Shown one piece after another: positions 1 to 8,514 of a stretch of 39,027 bases of DNA; position 1 is the first letter of the stretch; every line of letters starts with the position of its first letter. A model generated the notes under the pieces. It saw nothing but the letters and a program-made list of their open reading frames with translations. It ran no database searches and had not been told where the DNA came from. Position numbers and translations under genes: made by a program. This DNA is from Zoogloea sp. 1C4 (lineage in GTDB: Bacteria > Pseudomonadota > Gammaproteobacteria > Burkholderiales > Rhodocyclaceae), in assembly GCF_009469605.1 (NCBI RefSeq), contig NZ_SSXU01000025.1, positions 1 through 39,027 of the forward strand, written 5' to 3'.

Positions 1-149
1 AGGTTGGCATTGAGGCCGTTGGCCAGCGCAACCGCAGCCGTTGAAACGCCGGGTGCCTTGCACGCGGCCACGATCTCTGCCTTAAAGGTGTCGCTGTACC
101 GACCACGACGCCGACCGGCGGTGGGAAGATTGATTGTTGAAGCGTCCAT
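1..149 (-). CDS. tnpA: IS66-family TnpA, N-terminal fragment (cut by window edge)
   Basis: This is the N-terminal 49 codons of the small accessory protein TnpA of IS66 elements, a helix-turn-helix protein needed with TnpB and TnpC for transposition. The translation reads MDASTINLPTAGRRRGRYSD and continues with a TFKAEIVAACKAPGVSTAAVA stretch, the usual TnpA HTH region. The start is the ATG at 149, preceded by a strong GGAGG ribosome-binding site four bases away. That site lies in a perfect hairpin (151-179), so translation may be self-limited. The gene continues to the left of the window. Confidence 0.75.
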   Translation of the reverse strand, partial: MDASTINLPTAGRRRGRYSDTFKAEIVAACKAPGVSTAAVALANGLNAN

Positions 150-150
150 G

Positions 151-179
151 TGTCCTCCAGAAGATGGTGTTGGAGGACA
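151..179 (-). promoter_or_regulatory. Hairpin sequestering the tnpA ribosome-binding site
   Basis: A perfect 9-bp inverted repeat (TGTCCTCCA at 151-159, TGGAGGACA at 171-179) encloses an 11-base loop. In the minus-strand transcript the 3' arm contains the GGAGG Shine-Dalgarno sequence of the IS66 tnpA and ends two bases before its ATG. Folding would hide the ribosome-binding site. Translation control by such a leader hairpin is known for other insertion sequences; its use here is inference. Confidence 0.55.
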
Positions 180-232
180 TGATCGTCAGGGGATTACGAG
201 CGACTGAGGAGATGACTTGGCTGGACGCTTAC

Positions 233-1269
233 GTTTCAATAGGTTGTTTCGGGTGTTCACCCGGGGAGATTCTGAGAGACTGGAAATCGCCAAACCCCCA
301 GTCACCTCGAGAGCCTGCCCCGGATGAACACCCATAAGAATGCCCGATTGACCTACCTTCGTCGCCTGGAAATGGTTCAGGAGATCACCGAACGCGGCCT
401 TTCTGCCTCGCAGGCGGGCGCCGCGCATGGCGTGAGTGCCGTGACGGCCCGCAAGTGGCTCGGGCGCTATCTGGCCGCGGGCGCTGCGGGCCTGTGCGAC
501 AAGTCCTCGCGCCCGGCCTGCTCGCCGCGCGCCATCGCGCCGGCCACCGCGCTGGCGATCGTGGAGCTGCGCCGCCAGCTCTTCCTTCAGGCCCGCATCG
601 CCGCCTACATGGGCGTCTCGAAGGCAACGGTCAGCCGGGTGCTGCGACGGGCCGGGCTCTCGAGGCTGGGCGACCTGCAACCGCAGGAACCCGTCCAGCG
701 CTACGAGCGCGAGACGCCCGGCGAGTTGCTGCACATCGACATCAAGAAGCTTGGCCGCTTCGAGCGGACCGGCCACCGGATCACCGGTGACCGCACCCAG
801 GCCACCCGCGGCATCGGCTGGGAATTCCTGTTCGTCGCCATCGATGACCACAGCCGGATCGCCTTCACCCAGATGTATCCGGACGAGCGCAAGGAGAGCG
901 CGGTCAGCTTCGTGCAGGCCGCCACCGAGTACTTCGCCAAGCTGGGCGTCACCATCGAGCGGGTGATCACCGACAACGGCTCGGCCTTCCGCTCCCACGC
1001 TTTCCGGACCGCCTGTGGCGCCCTGGGCATCCGACAGAAATTCACCCGCGCCTACCGACCCCAGACCAACGGCAAGGCCGAGCGATTCATCCAGTCCGCC
1101 TTGCGGGAGTGGGCCTACGGCCATGCTTACGCCAACTCGGACCAGCGCCGCGCGGCCTTGCCGCTCTGGAATCACTTCTACAACTGGCATCGACCCCACC
1201 ACGGCATCGGCTGCCAAACCCCCAGCTCTCGGCTACCAGGGGACGGAAACAACGTCTTGACTCTTCACA
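233..1269 (+). mobile_element. IS481-family insertion sequence
   Basis: An element of about 1 kb carries one DDE transposase gene. The right end, read inward from about 1269, is TGTGAAGAGTCAAGACGTTG followed by TTTCCG. The left side at 233-250 reads GTTTCAATAGGTTGTTTC and matches the inner part of that terminal repeat at about 14 of 18 positions. The outermost bases of the left repeat seem to be missing at the junction with the IS66-type tip at 232. On the right the IS701-type reading frame resumes at about 1270, so this element probably inserted into that transposase. The exact ends are inferred from the imperfect inverted repeat. Confidence 0.65.
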
Positions 1270-1274
1270 GCTGA
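324..1274 (+). CDS. IS481-family transposase
   Basis: DDE transposase of 316 residues, full length for the family. The N-terminus holds two helix-turn-helix segments (RLEMVQEITERGLSASQAGA and a second at about residues 95-112, VSKATVSRVLRRAG). The rve/integrase-type catalytic core follows with the acidic triad in HIDIKKLGRF, VITDNGSAF and NGKAERFIQ. The C-terminus has the usual WHRPHHGIG motif and ends NNVLTLHS, as in intact members. The start ATG at 324 gives MNTHKNARLTYLRRLE, matching family starts. No frameshift is visible, so the element could still be active. The stop codon slightly overlaps the right end of the element. Confidence 0.9.
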   Translation: MNTHKNARLTYLRRLEMVQEITERGLSASQAGAAHGVSAVTARKWLGRYLAAGAAGLCDKSSRPACSPRAIAPATALAIVELRRQLFLQARIAAYMGVSKATVSRVLRRAGLSRLGDLQPQEPVQRYERETPGELLHIDIKKLGRFERTGHRITGDRTQATRGIGWEFLFVAIDDHSRIAFTQMYPDERKESAVSFVQAATEYFAKLGVTIERVITDNGSAFRSHAFRTACGALGIRQKFTRAYRPQTNGKAERFIQSALREWAYGHAYANSDQRRAALPLWNHFYNWHRPHHGIGCQTPSSRLPGDGNNVLTLHS

Positions 1275-1530
1275 TTTTCTCCAGAACGGCAGTATCCGAC
1301 CAATCTGATTTGGCGACGAAGTGATGCAGCGACTGGTGTCGTGCCCGGACCGAAAGCGGATCAATGCTCGCCGCCAGCGGCTCCACACTCTTGCGATCCA
1401 ATGGCAGCATCAGGCCACGGCAATATCCCCGCAGTCCTTTACGTCGGTCTGCATGTCCGCGGGCGGAGCAAAGGAGTTCAAGGTACTTCACGAAACGCGC
1501 CTCCATCATTCGCTTTGCGTTTAATGCCAT
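1270..1530 (-). pseudogene. IS701-family transposase, 5' fragment
   Basis: From an ATG at 1530 the minus strand reads about 86 residues (MALNAKRMMEARFVKYLELL, then RGYCRGLMLPLDRKSVEP and HQSLHHFVAKSDWSD) that I recognise as the N-terminus of IS701-family (DDE_5-type) transposases. Homology stops at about codon 86, exactly at the right terminus of the IS481-family element. Beyond that the frame reads into the other element and is meaningless. The catalytic region is missing from the window. This is a dead fragment created by insertion of the IS481 element. Confidence 0.7.
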
Positions 1531-1691
1531 TTTCTGAAGGAGCGAATAATGAGTTCATCTTAGTGACATAGTATAATTATAGGCTGCTTTTTTCACGGCA
1601 GGGCGTACCGATTCATTCCCGATTGCATTGCGGCAGAAAGGCTACGATAATCAAATTGTATAGCTGAACAGCTTTTGGAGATCCAGCCGCG
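1531..1691. other. Junction region between IS701 stub and tssJ
   Basis: This short, relatively AT-rich stretch contains the presumed outer end of the IS701-family element, near TTAGTGACATAGTA (1560-1573). The remaining host bases in front of tssJ follow. TTAG fits the YTAR target sites reported for IS701 elements. Any native promoter of the tssJ operon must lie in about 118 bases (1574-1691) or be supplied by the insertion sequences. I see no convincing sigma-70 or sigma-54 promoter here. Confidence 0.4.
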
Positions 1692-2207
1692 ATGATCCGA
1701 TTCACGCACGCACTTGGTGCGACTGCCACCGTCGTGGCAGCACTGGCAGGATGCGCCAAGCCGCCGGTCATTTCTACGCCCAAAACGGAGCCGCCCCCTA
1801 CGGTAATCCGGCTTGATATCATCGCCGATGCGGCTGTCAATGCCGACCGTCACGGTCGTGCAATGCCCATCGTCGTGCGCTTCTACCTTCTACAAACCAC
1901 AGCAGTCTTCGACAACGCCGACTTCTTCTCGCTGTTCGAGCGCGACAATGAGGTGCTCGGCGCAGCAAAGGTCGTGCGGGAGGAAATCACCCTTCTACCC
2001 AATCAGGCCTTCAGTACTGAACTACATCTTCAAGGCCCGAGCCAGTTTCTGGGAGTCTTCGCAGCCTACCGCGAAGTCAACAAAGTGCGCTGGCGGGCCA
2101 CCGCCCCCATCCCGCAGCATACAACCACCGCCTACTCCATCCAGGTTAGCCAAAGTGGAATCGCCATCGCCCCGAAGCTCCCCAGGCAGCGCAGCGTCGG
2201 GCAGTAA
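1692..2207 (+). CDS. tssJ: T6SS outer-membrane lipoprotein TssJ
   Basis: TssJ (VasD/Lip) anchors the T6SS membrane complex to the outer membrane and binds the periplasmic end of TssM. The 171-residue product starts with a short signal peptide ending in the lipobox LAGC at residues 18-21, so Cys21 should be lipidated and become the mature N-terminus. The following domain (VIRLDIIADAAVNADRHGRA, then MPIVVRFYLLQ) is the usual beta-sandwich start of TssJ, with the FFSLFERD and QAFSTELHL segments. It is the first gene of a + strand operon with tssK 41 bases downstream. Its upstream DNA is cut short by insertion-sequence remnants. Confidence 0.93.
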   Translation: MIRFTHALGATATVVAALAGCAKPPVISTPKTEPPPTVIRLDIIADAAVNADRHGRAMPIVVRFYLLQTTAVFDNADFFSLFERDNEVLGAAKVVREEITLLPNQAFSTELHLQGPSQFLGVFAAYREVNKVRWRATAPIPQHTTTAYSIQVSQSGIAIAPKLPRQRSVGQ

Positions 2208-2248
2208 GCAATAATTCAACCATTACTCTCGCCCCACAAGAGGCCGTC

Positions 2249-3586
2249 ATGTCCTGGTACAGCAAAGTCGTGTGGTCCGAGGGCCTCTTTCTGCGGCCCC
2301 AGCATTTCCAGCAGCAGGACCGCCACATGGAGTGGTACGTCGAAACTCGAACGCAGGCGCTGGGAGGCCTTTTCTGGGGCTTCGCCCAACTTGAGCTCGA
2401 CAGCGCGGCGCTCGCCACCGGCAAGATCGCGCTGGCAGCAGCCCGCGGCGTGCTACCCGACGGCACACCCTTCGATTTCCCCGCAGCCCACCCCGCGCCG
2501 CTGGCCCTCGACATCCCACCCAACGCCAAGAATGCCATCGTCTATCTGGCCCTGCCGCTGCGCCGTGCGCAGAGCGCCGAAGCCGCCCGTGTCGGGGAAC
2601 CGTCGGCGCACCTCGCACGTCACGCCCCGGTCGAGGAACAGATCGTCGATTCCGTCGCCGGCGACGGCACCACCGAACCCATCGAAATCGGCCAGCCGCA
2701 GCTGCGCCTCGTTCTTGCCGACCAAATTTCCGACGCCTTTGTACGCATCGGCGTGGTGCGCGTCATCGAACGCCGTCCGGACAACAACCTGCTGATCGAC
2801 AAGGGGTATATCCCACCGGTGCTCGCCAGCCAGGCCTCTCCGGTACTGTCCGGTTTTCTGCGGGAGATTCACGGCCTCCTCGGCCAGCGGGGTGACGCCC
2901 TAGCCGGACGCCTCGCCCAGCCTGGCGCGGGCGGCGTGGCCGAGATCGCCGACTTCATATTCCTGCTAACAGTTAACCGGCACCAACCGGTGTTCGAGCA
3001 TTTCTCCCAGCTGGGACAGCTCCACCCTGAACGCCTGTTCGTCCGCCTCCTCGAACTCTCCGCCGAACTCGCTACGCTCGTCAATACCGAACGCCGCCCC
3101 AGCGCTCGCCCAACCTACGACCACGATGCCCTCGAAGCCAGCTTCACGCCGCTGATCCGCGACATCCGTCGCGCCCTCGCCACAGTGCTGGAACAGAACG
3201 CCATCCAGATTGAGCTGCAGGATCACAAGCAGGGCCGCTTCGTTGGCTTGGTCACGGACCGCAACCTGTTGCGTCATGCCGGTTTCGTGCTTGCGGTCAA
3301 TGCCCAGGTGCCCAGCGAAACCCTCCGCGCGCGCTTTCCCGCCCAGGCCAAGCTAGGCCCGGTCGAAAAGATCCGCGAACTGGTCAATTTGCAGTTACCC
3401 GGCATCGCGCTGCAGGCACTGCCCGTCGCCCCGCGGCAGATTCCGTTCCACGCTGGTTTCAGTTACTTTCAACTCGACAATGCTGGCGATCTCTGGAAAC
3501 AGCTCGACAACTCCGGGGGTCTTGGCATCTATGTGACCGGCGACTTTCCTGCCCTCGAACTCTCGCTATGGGCCATCCGGGCCTGA
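2249..3586 (+). CDS. tssK: T6SS baseplate protein TssK
   Basis: TssK (ImpJ/VasE) links the baseplate wedge (TssF, TssG, TssE) to the cytoplasmic domains of TssL and TssM. The product is 445 residues, normal for the family. It opens with the hallmark MSWYSKVVWSEGLFLRPQHF followed by QQQDRHMEWYVE. The C-terminal domain contains the typical PRQIPFHAGFSYFQLD stretch and ends with FPALELSLWAIR. An AAGAGG element lies upstream of the ATG. The gene sits between tssJ and tssL in the usual J-K-L-M order, all closely spaced. Confidence 0.96.
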   Translation: MSWYSKVVWSEGLFLRPQHFQQQDRHMEWYVETRTQALGGLFWGFAQLELDSAALATGKIALAAARGVLPDGTPFDFPAAHPAPLALDIPPNAKNAIVYLALPLRRAQSAEAARVGEPSAHLARHAPVEEQIVDSVAGDGTTEPIEIGQPQLRLVLADQISDAFVRIGVVRVIERRPDNNLLIDKGYIPPVLASQASPVLSGFLREIHGLLGQRGDALAGRLAQPGAGGVAEIADFIFLLTVNRHQPVFEHFSQLGQLHPERLFVRLLELSAELATLVNTERRPSARPTYDHDALEASFTPLIRDIRRALATVLEQNAIQIELQDHKQGRFVGLVTDRNLLRHAGFVLAVNAQVPSETLRARFPAQAKLGPVEKIRELVNLQLPGIALQALPVAPRQIPFHAGFSYFQLDNAGDLWKQLDNSGGLGIYVTGDFPALELSLWAIRA

Positions 3587-3622
3587 GCACAGACCAACGC
3601 ATCGCCACCTGAGACTGGAACC

Positions 3623-4930
3623 ATGGCGCACGACGACCCCTTTGCCCAGCCTCCTTCCGACAAGACGCTGATCATCCCATCCCCCGGCGCCCGTAGCGCG
3701 CGGTCGGCGGCGGCATCCGGGCCGGCACCCGCCATGCGCTTCGAGCGGGTCGACCTCGCTGCCCTCGACTGGGACACCGGACTCAACCCACTGATCGCCG
3801 CAGCCAACCCGCTGCTGGGCCTGGTGCCCCAATTCCGCCAGGCCCAGCACCCCGACCCCACCGGCCTGCGCGACACCTTGGCCCGCGCCATCGGCATCTT
3901 CGAGACCAAGGCCCGCGACCACGGCGTTGCCCATGAACAGCTGATCGCCGCGCGCTACGCGCTGTGCACCTTCCTTGACGAAACCGCCGCCAACACTCCG
4001 TGGGGCGACAAGGTGTGGGCCCAGCGCAGCCTGCTGGTGCAGTTCCACAACGAAGCCTGGGGCGGCGAGAAATTCTTCCAGTTGCTCGGCAAGCTCGCCG
4101 AGAACCCCGCCCAGCACCGCAATCTCCTCGAACTCTTATACCTGATCCTGTCCCTCGGATTCGAGGGGCGCTTCCGCGTGCAGCAAAACGGCCGCGCCCA
4201 GCTCGCCTCAGTACGCGAGAGGCTGGCACAGATGCTCTCCAAGGAGCGCGGCGACGTCATCCACGAACTCTCGCCGGCTTGGAAGACCACGGCCCGCCCC
4301 GCCCACCCGCTGCGCGAATCCGTGCCACTCTGGGCGGCAGCTGCACTGACGGCGCTGGTACTGGCGATCGGCTACCTGCTCGCCTCCTTCGCCCTCAACC
4401 AACACTCCGACCCCACCTTCTCGTCCATCCTCGCCCTCAAGGCAGGCACGCCAATGCCCCCCGCCGTGCCTGCGTCCCCTACCCCGGCGCCCGCCCGGCT
4501 GGCCCACTTTCTGGCCCCCGAAGTCCAAGCCGGCCGCGTCGTTGTGCGTGATCTGATCGACCGTAGCATCGTCACCGCTCGCGGTGATGGCCTCTTCGAG
4601 GCAGGCAGCGCCACCCTCTCGCCATCCTTCGCCGAACTCCTCGAACGGATCGGTGAAGCGGTGGCTAAGGTCGAGGGCACTGTGCTTGTGCGTGGCCACA
4701 CCGACAATCGTCCGATCCGCTCAGCCCGCTTCCCATCCAACTGGCACCTGTCCCAGGCTCGCGCAGACGCGGTCGCCGAAGCGCTCGCGGCACGTCTGGG
4801 AAACCGCACGAAAGTTAAGACTGAAGGCAGTGCCGACAGCGAACCCGTCGCCACCAACGAAACACCCGAAGGACGTGCGCAGAACCGCCGCGTCGAAGTC
4901 ATTGTATTCCCGGCCACCCGCGGCAACTGA
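3623..4930 (+). CDS. tssL: T6SS inner-membrane protein TssL with C-terminal OmpA-like domain
   Basis: TssL (DotU/ImpK) is part of the inner-membrane complex and recruits the baseplate through its cytoplasmic domain. In this 435-residue protein the DotU domain (about residues 45-220) includes LCTFLDETAANTPWG and FHNEAWGGEKFFQLL. One membrane helix follows at about 235-257. The periplasmic C-terminus is an OmpA/Pal-type peptidoglycan-binding domain (about 310-430) with GHTDNRPI (358-365) and NRRVEVIVF. This extended TssL class binds the cell wall itself, so no separate TagL-type anchor is needed. The gene ends 11 bases before tssM. Confidence 0.95.
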   Translation: MAHDDPFAQPPSDKTLIIPSPGARSARSAAASGPAPAMRFERVDLAALDWDTGLNPLIAAANPLLGLVPQFRQAQHPDPTGLRDTLARAIGIFETKARDHGVAHEQLIAARYALCTFLDETAANTPWGDKVWAQRSLLVQFHNEAWGGEKFFQLLGKLAENPAQHRNLLELLYLILSLGFEGRFRVQQNGRAQLASVRERLAQMLSKERGDVIHELSPAWKTTARPAHPLRESVPLWAAAALTALVLAIGYLLASFALNQHSDPTFSSILALKAGTPMPPAVPASPTPAPARLAHFLAPEVQAGRVVVRDLIDRSIVTARGDGLFEAGSATLSPSFAELLERIGEAVAKVEGTVLVRGHTDNRPIRSARFPSNWHLSQARADAVAEALAARLGNRTKVKTEGSADSEPVATNETPEGRAQNRRVEVIVFPATRGN

Positions 4931-4941
4931 ACCAGGGTCGA

Positions 4942-7900
4942 ATGATGAAAAAGCTCTTCGCTGCGCTGCTCCATCCCATGCTGCTTGGCTTTGCCGGGCT
5001 GATCGCGCTGGCGCTGATGATCTGGTACCTCAGCCCGTTAGTGGCCATCGCCGGTCGGGTACCCTTCGAATCGGAACGCGTGCGCTGGATCGCCATCGGC
5101 CTGATCATGCTCGTCGCCGTGGCGCGCTTTGTCTTCATCCGCCTGAAGGCCCACGCCAGCAACGCCAAGCTGCTTGACGGCCTGCTCGGCAAAGGCACCG
5201 AAACTCCGGTCGAATCCACCGAACTTGCGACCCTCCGCAAGCGTTTCGAAGAGGCTACAGCCATCCTGCGCCACAGTCGTTCGGCCGCCTCAGGGAGCGG
5301 GCTGGCGCGCCTCGCCGCGTTAGGCTCTGCACGATATCTCTACCAGTTGCCATGGTATGTCTTTATCGGCGCGCCTGGCTCGGGCAAGACCACCGCACTG
5401 ATCAACTCTGGCCTACGCTTCCCGCTCGCCGAGAAACTTGGCACACATCAGATCAAGGGTATCGGCGGCACCCGTAACTGCGACTGGTGGTTTGCCGACG
5501 AGGCTGTACTGATCGATACCGCAGGCCGCTACACCACCCAGGATTCCGATGCCACCGCCGACCGCGACGCGTGGCAGGGCTTCCTCGGCCTGCTGCGCAA
5601 GCACCGGCCACGCCAGCCACTCAACGGTGTGCTGCTCACGATCAGCCTCGGAGATCTACTCGCCCAGAACGAAAACGAGGCAGCCCACCATGCTGCAGCC
5701 CTGCGCGCCCGCGTCCAGGAACTCTATTCACAACTTGGCGCCCGCCTGCCGATCTACGTACTGGTCACCAAGGCTGACCTCGTTGCTGGCTTTAACGAAT
5801 TTTTCGCCAACCTCGGTAAGGAGGGGCGTGATCAAGTGTGGGGCGTCACCTTCCCAACCGACGAATCCGTCACCACCGACCCGCTGCAGCACTTGGCGAC
5901 TCAGTTTGACGCCCTCCACGAACGCATCAGCGGTCAACTGATCGAACGCCTCCAGCAAGAGCCCGATCTTAGCCACCGCAGCCTGATCGCGGCCTTCGAT
6001 CAGCAGTTCGCCCTTGTTAGTCGCCTGCTCGACGCCTTTCTGCAGTGCGTCTTCTCCACCTCGGACTACGACCATCCGTTGATGGTACGGGGCGTGTACT
6101 TCACCAGTGGCACTCAGGAGGGCAACCCGATTGACCGTGTGATGACCAGCCTCGGCGGGGCCTTTGGGCTTGAGCGGCGAGTTCTTCCACCTGCGGCCGG
6201 TAGCGGCAAGAGCTTCTTCCTGACCCGCCTGCTGAAGGAAGTCGTGTTCGCCGAGCAGCGCCTCGGTGGCACCAATCTCAAATGGGAACGCCGCCGCGGC
6301 CTGATTCACGTCGGAGCACTCGTCGCAATGGGCCTGCTGGCCGTTGGCTTGGTCATCGGCTGGAGCTTCAGCTACCTGCGCAACAGCAGCTACATAGACG
6401 AGGTGGATGCCGCCGTCGCTGCCGCCAAGCCCTTGGTTTCGCGCGTAGGGACCTCCGCGGACGACGACATCCCCGGCGTGCTGGCCGTCCTTGACGCGGT
6501 GCGCGACGTTTCGGGTACAGCGGCTCGCCCCCGCGAAGAGAAACCCGCCGGTATGGGCCTCGGCCTCTTCCAGGGCGACAAACTCGACGCGGCAGCCGAG
6601 CATTCGTACCTTGGTCTGCTACGCGATGTGCTGCTCCCACGTCTGTCACACCGCATTGAAGCCCAGCTGCGCGGCCTTGATGGCACCAACCTTGAATTTG
6701 CCTACGAAACCTTAAAGGTTTATCTGATGCTTAACGATCCAGCGCATTTCGACGCTGAGGCGCTGAAAGCATGGATCAGCATCGACTGGGACCGCAACCT
6801 GCCCCGCGGCGTCACCGCCGACCAGCGCGCCGCGCTGGGTCAGCACCTCAATGCGCTTTTCGCCGACGGACCTGTGGCCTCGCCGGTAGTGCAGGACTCT
6901 GCCCTCGTCGCCCGTGCCCGTGAGATGCTGCTGCGCTACTCACTGCCCGACCGCATTTACAGCCGGCTCAAACGCCAGGGCGTGGGCGCAGACTTTCCTG
7001 ACTTCACCATTGAGCACGCTGCGGGCCCCAGTTCGACGCTGGTATTCACGCGTAAGAGCGGCGCCCCGCTGACCCGCGGCATTGCCGGGCTGTACACCTA
7101 TGACGGCTACCACAAGGGCTTCACCAAGGCCGTCGATAGGGTCACCGCCAAGCTCACCGAAGAGGAATCCTGGGTGCTCGGCACTCGCCGCAATCCCGCC
7201 GCTGGCCGTGACGCTGCAAACATTGCCCGCGAGGTGCGCCGACTCTATCTCAGCGACTACGCCCGCCAGTGGGAAGCCCTTGTCACTGACATCTCGGTTG
7301 TCCGCTCGCCGGGTCTCACCCAGAGCATCCAGGTGGCGCGAGTGCTGTCCGGTGTCGATTCGCCACTGCCCAAGCTGATGCGCGCCATCGCCCATGAGAC
7401 CACGCTGACGCCGCCCGAAGTCGAGAAATCGACCGTCGACAAGGCCAGCGAAAAGCTCGCCAGTGCCAAGCAGGAGCTCGGCAAAATGCTGGGCGTGGAC
7501 TCCAGCGGAGCTGGAAATGTCGCGCTGACCACCTCGCCGGAACGTCTAGAAAGTGTGGTGGATGACCGCTTTGTACAGATCCGCCAGCTCGTCACCGGCG
7601 ACGGCAAGAGCGCCCCGATCGACAGCGTCACCCAACTGCTCAATGAAGTTTATGTGCAGTTGTCGGCCACGGAAACTGCAATCAAGGACAAGGTTGCGCC
7701 ACCACCGGGCGACTCCGCCGCCAAGGTGAAGGCCGAAAGTGCCCGGATGCCCGAGCCGATCCGCGGCATGTTGCAGCAGCTGTCAAGCGCTGGCACAAGC
7801 CAGTCCCTCGCTGCAACCCGCGAGAACCTGTCGTCGGCGGTCGGTGCCCAGGTTGGTCAGTTCTGCCATATGGCCACCGACGGGCGCTACCCCTTCGCCC

Positions 7901-8514
7901 GCGGCAGCGCCCGCGACGTAACCCGTGAGGACTTCGCCCGCCTGTTCGCCCCTGGCGGGCTGATGGACGACTTCTTCCAGAAGAACCTCGCACCCTTCGT
8001 CGACACCTCGACGCGTCCTTGGAGCTTCAAGAAAGTGCAGGAGCAATCCCTCGGCGGGCCAGGCAACCTTGCCCAGTTCCAGCGTGCCGCCACCATCCGC
8101 GACGTGTTTTTCCGCGGCAGCGGCTCGGTGCGGCTCGACTTCAAACCTATCGACATGGACCCGACGATCACTCAGTTCACACTCGACGTGGACGGTCAGC
8201 TCGTCAAATACGCCCATGGCCCGCAGCTGCCTCAGTCGGTCCAATGGCCGGGAAGCAAGGGCGGCATTTCGGCGCGCATTCAGATCACCCCGCCGGCCCC
8301 CAGCGGCGCCTCGGGCTTGACTACCGAAGGCGCCTGGGCCCTGTTCCGGTTGTTCGACAAGGCGCGGGTCGAGGGTATGGGTGCGCCTGAAAAGTTCAAG
8401 GTCACCTTCGATGTGGAAGGCCGCCAGGCCAGCTTTGAGGTCACCGCTAGTAGCGTCCAAAATCCCTTCCGGCTGCGTGAGCTCGTAGAGTTCCGCTGCC
8501 CAAGCGGACTGTGA
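4942..8514 (+). CDS. tssM: T6SS inner-membrane protein TssM (IcmF)
   Basis: TssM spans the inner membrane and periplasm and contacts TssJ. The 1190-residue product has two N-terminal membrane helices (about 12-36 and 48-67) and a third at about 452-479. The cytoplasmic domain between them carries an intact Walker A, GAPGSGKT at 143-150, a Walker B VLIDTAG at 189-195 and a VTKAD motif, so nucleotide binding is likely. The long periplasmic part ends in the usual IcmF C-terminal beta domain. ATG codons at 4942 and 4945 are equally possible starts. The stop overlaps the tagF start by four bases, implying translational coupling. Confidence 0.96.
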   Translation: MMKKLFAALLHPMLLGFAGLIALALMIWYLSPLVAIAGRVPFESERVRWIAIGLIMLVAVARFVFIRLKAHASNAKLLDGLLGKGTETPVESTELATLRKRFEEATAILRHSRSAASGSGLARLAALGSARYLYQLPWYVFIGAPGSGKTTALINSGLRFPLAEKLGTHQIKGIGGTRNCDWWFADEAVLIDTAGRYTTQDSDATADRDAWQGFLGLLRKHRPRQPLNGVLLTISLGDLLAQNENEAAHHAAALRARVQELYSQLGARLPIYVLVTKADLVAGFNEFFANLGKEGRDQVWGVTFPTDESVTTDPLQHLATQFDALHERISGQLIERLQQEPDLSHRSLIAAFDQQFALVSRLLDAFLQCVFSTSDYDHPLMVRGVYFTSGTQEGNPIDRVMTSLGGAFGLERRVLPPAAGSGKSFFLTRLLKEVVFAEQRLGGTNLKWERRRGLIHVGALVAMGLLAVGLVIGWSFSYLRNSSYIDEVDAAVAAAKPLVSRVGTSADDDIPGVLAVLDAVRDVSGTAARPREEKPAGMGLGLFQGDKLDAAAEHSYLGLLRDVLLPRLSHRIEAQLRGLDGTNLEFAYETLKVYLMLNDPAHFDAEALKAWISIDWDRNLPRGVTADQRAALGQHLNALFADGPVASPVVQDSALVARAREMLLRYSLPDRIYSRLKRQGVGADFPDFTIEHAAGPSSTLVFTRKSGAPLTRGIAGLYTYDGYHKGFTKAVDRVTAKLTEEESWVLGTRRNPAAGRDAANIAREVRRLYLSDYARQWEALVTDISVVRSPGLTQSIQVARVLSGVDSPLPKLMRAIAHETTLTPPEVEKSTVDKASEKLASAKQELGKMLGVDSSGAGNVALTTSPERLESVVDDRFVQIRQLVTGDGKSAPIDSVTQLLNEVYVQLSATETAIKDKVAPPPGDSAAKVKAESARMPEPIRGMLQQLSSAGTSQSLAATRENLSSAVGAQVGQFCHMATDGRYPFARGSARDVTREDFARLFAPGGLMDDFFQKNLAPFVDTSTRPWSFKKVQEQSLGGPGNLAQFQRAATIRDVFFRGSGSVRLDFKPIDMDPTITQFTLDVDGQLVKYAHGPQLPQSVQWPGSKGGISARIQITPPAPSGASGLTTEGAWALFRLFDKARVEGMGAPEKFKVTFDVEGRQASFEVTASSVQNPFRLRELVEFRCPSGL

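Larger units (their letters stand above)
1..232 (-). mobile_element. IS66-family insertion sequence, left end (partial, runs off window)
   Basis: Read on the minus strand, the element begins at 232 with GTAAGCGTCC, the GTAAGC tip typical of IS66-family terminal repeats. The first reading frame of an IS66 TnpA protein starts about 80 bases further in. The rest of the element (TnpB, TnpC and the other end) lies outside the window. The eight bases just outside the tip (233-240, GTTTCAAT) are the candidate target-site duplication, because IS66 elements usually duplicate 8 bp. The tip falls against the degenerate left end of an IS481-family element, so this looks like an insertion into an insertion sequence. 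Confidence 0.75.

Noticed and set aside
186-1217. Long open frame on the minus strand opposite the IS481 transposase
   Set aside because: It is antisense to an intact transposase with clear DDE motifs; its sequence is low-complexity Gly/Ala/Arg with no recognisable domain.
289-1225. 13-base direct repeat GCCAAACCCCCAG at 289-301 and 1213-1225 in the IS481 element
   Set aside because: One copy is coding sequence for the conserved transposase C-terminus; no sign of a duplication or deletion tied to it.
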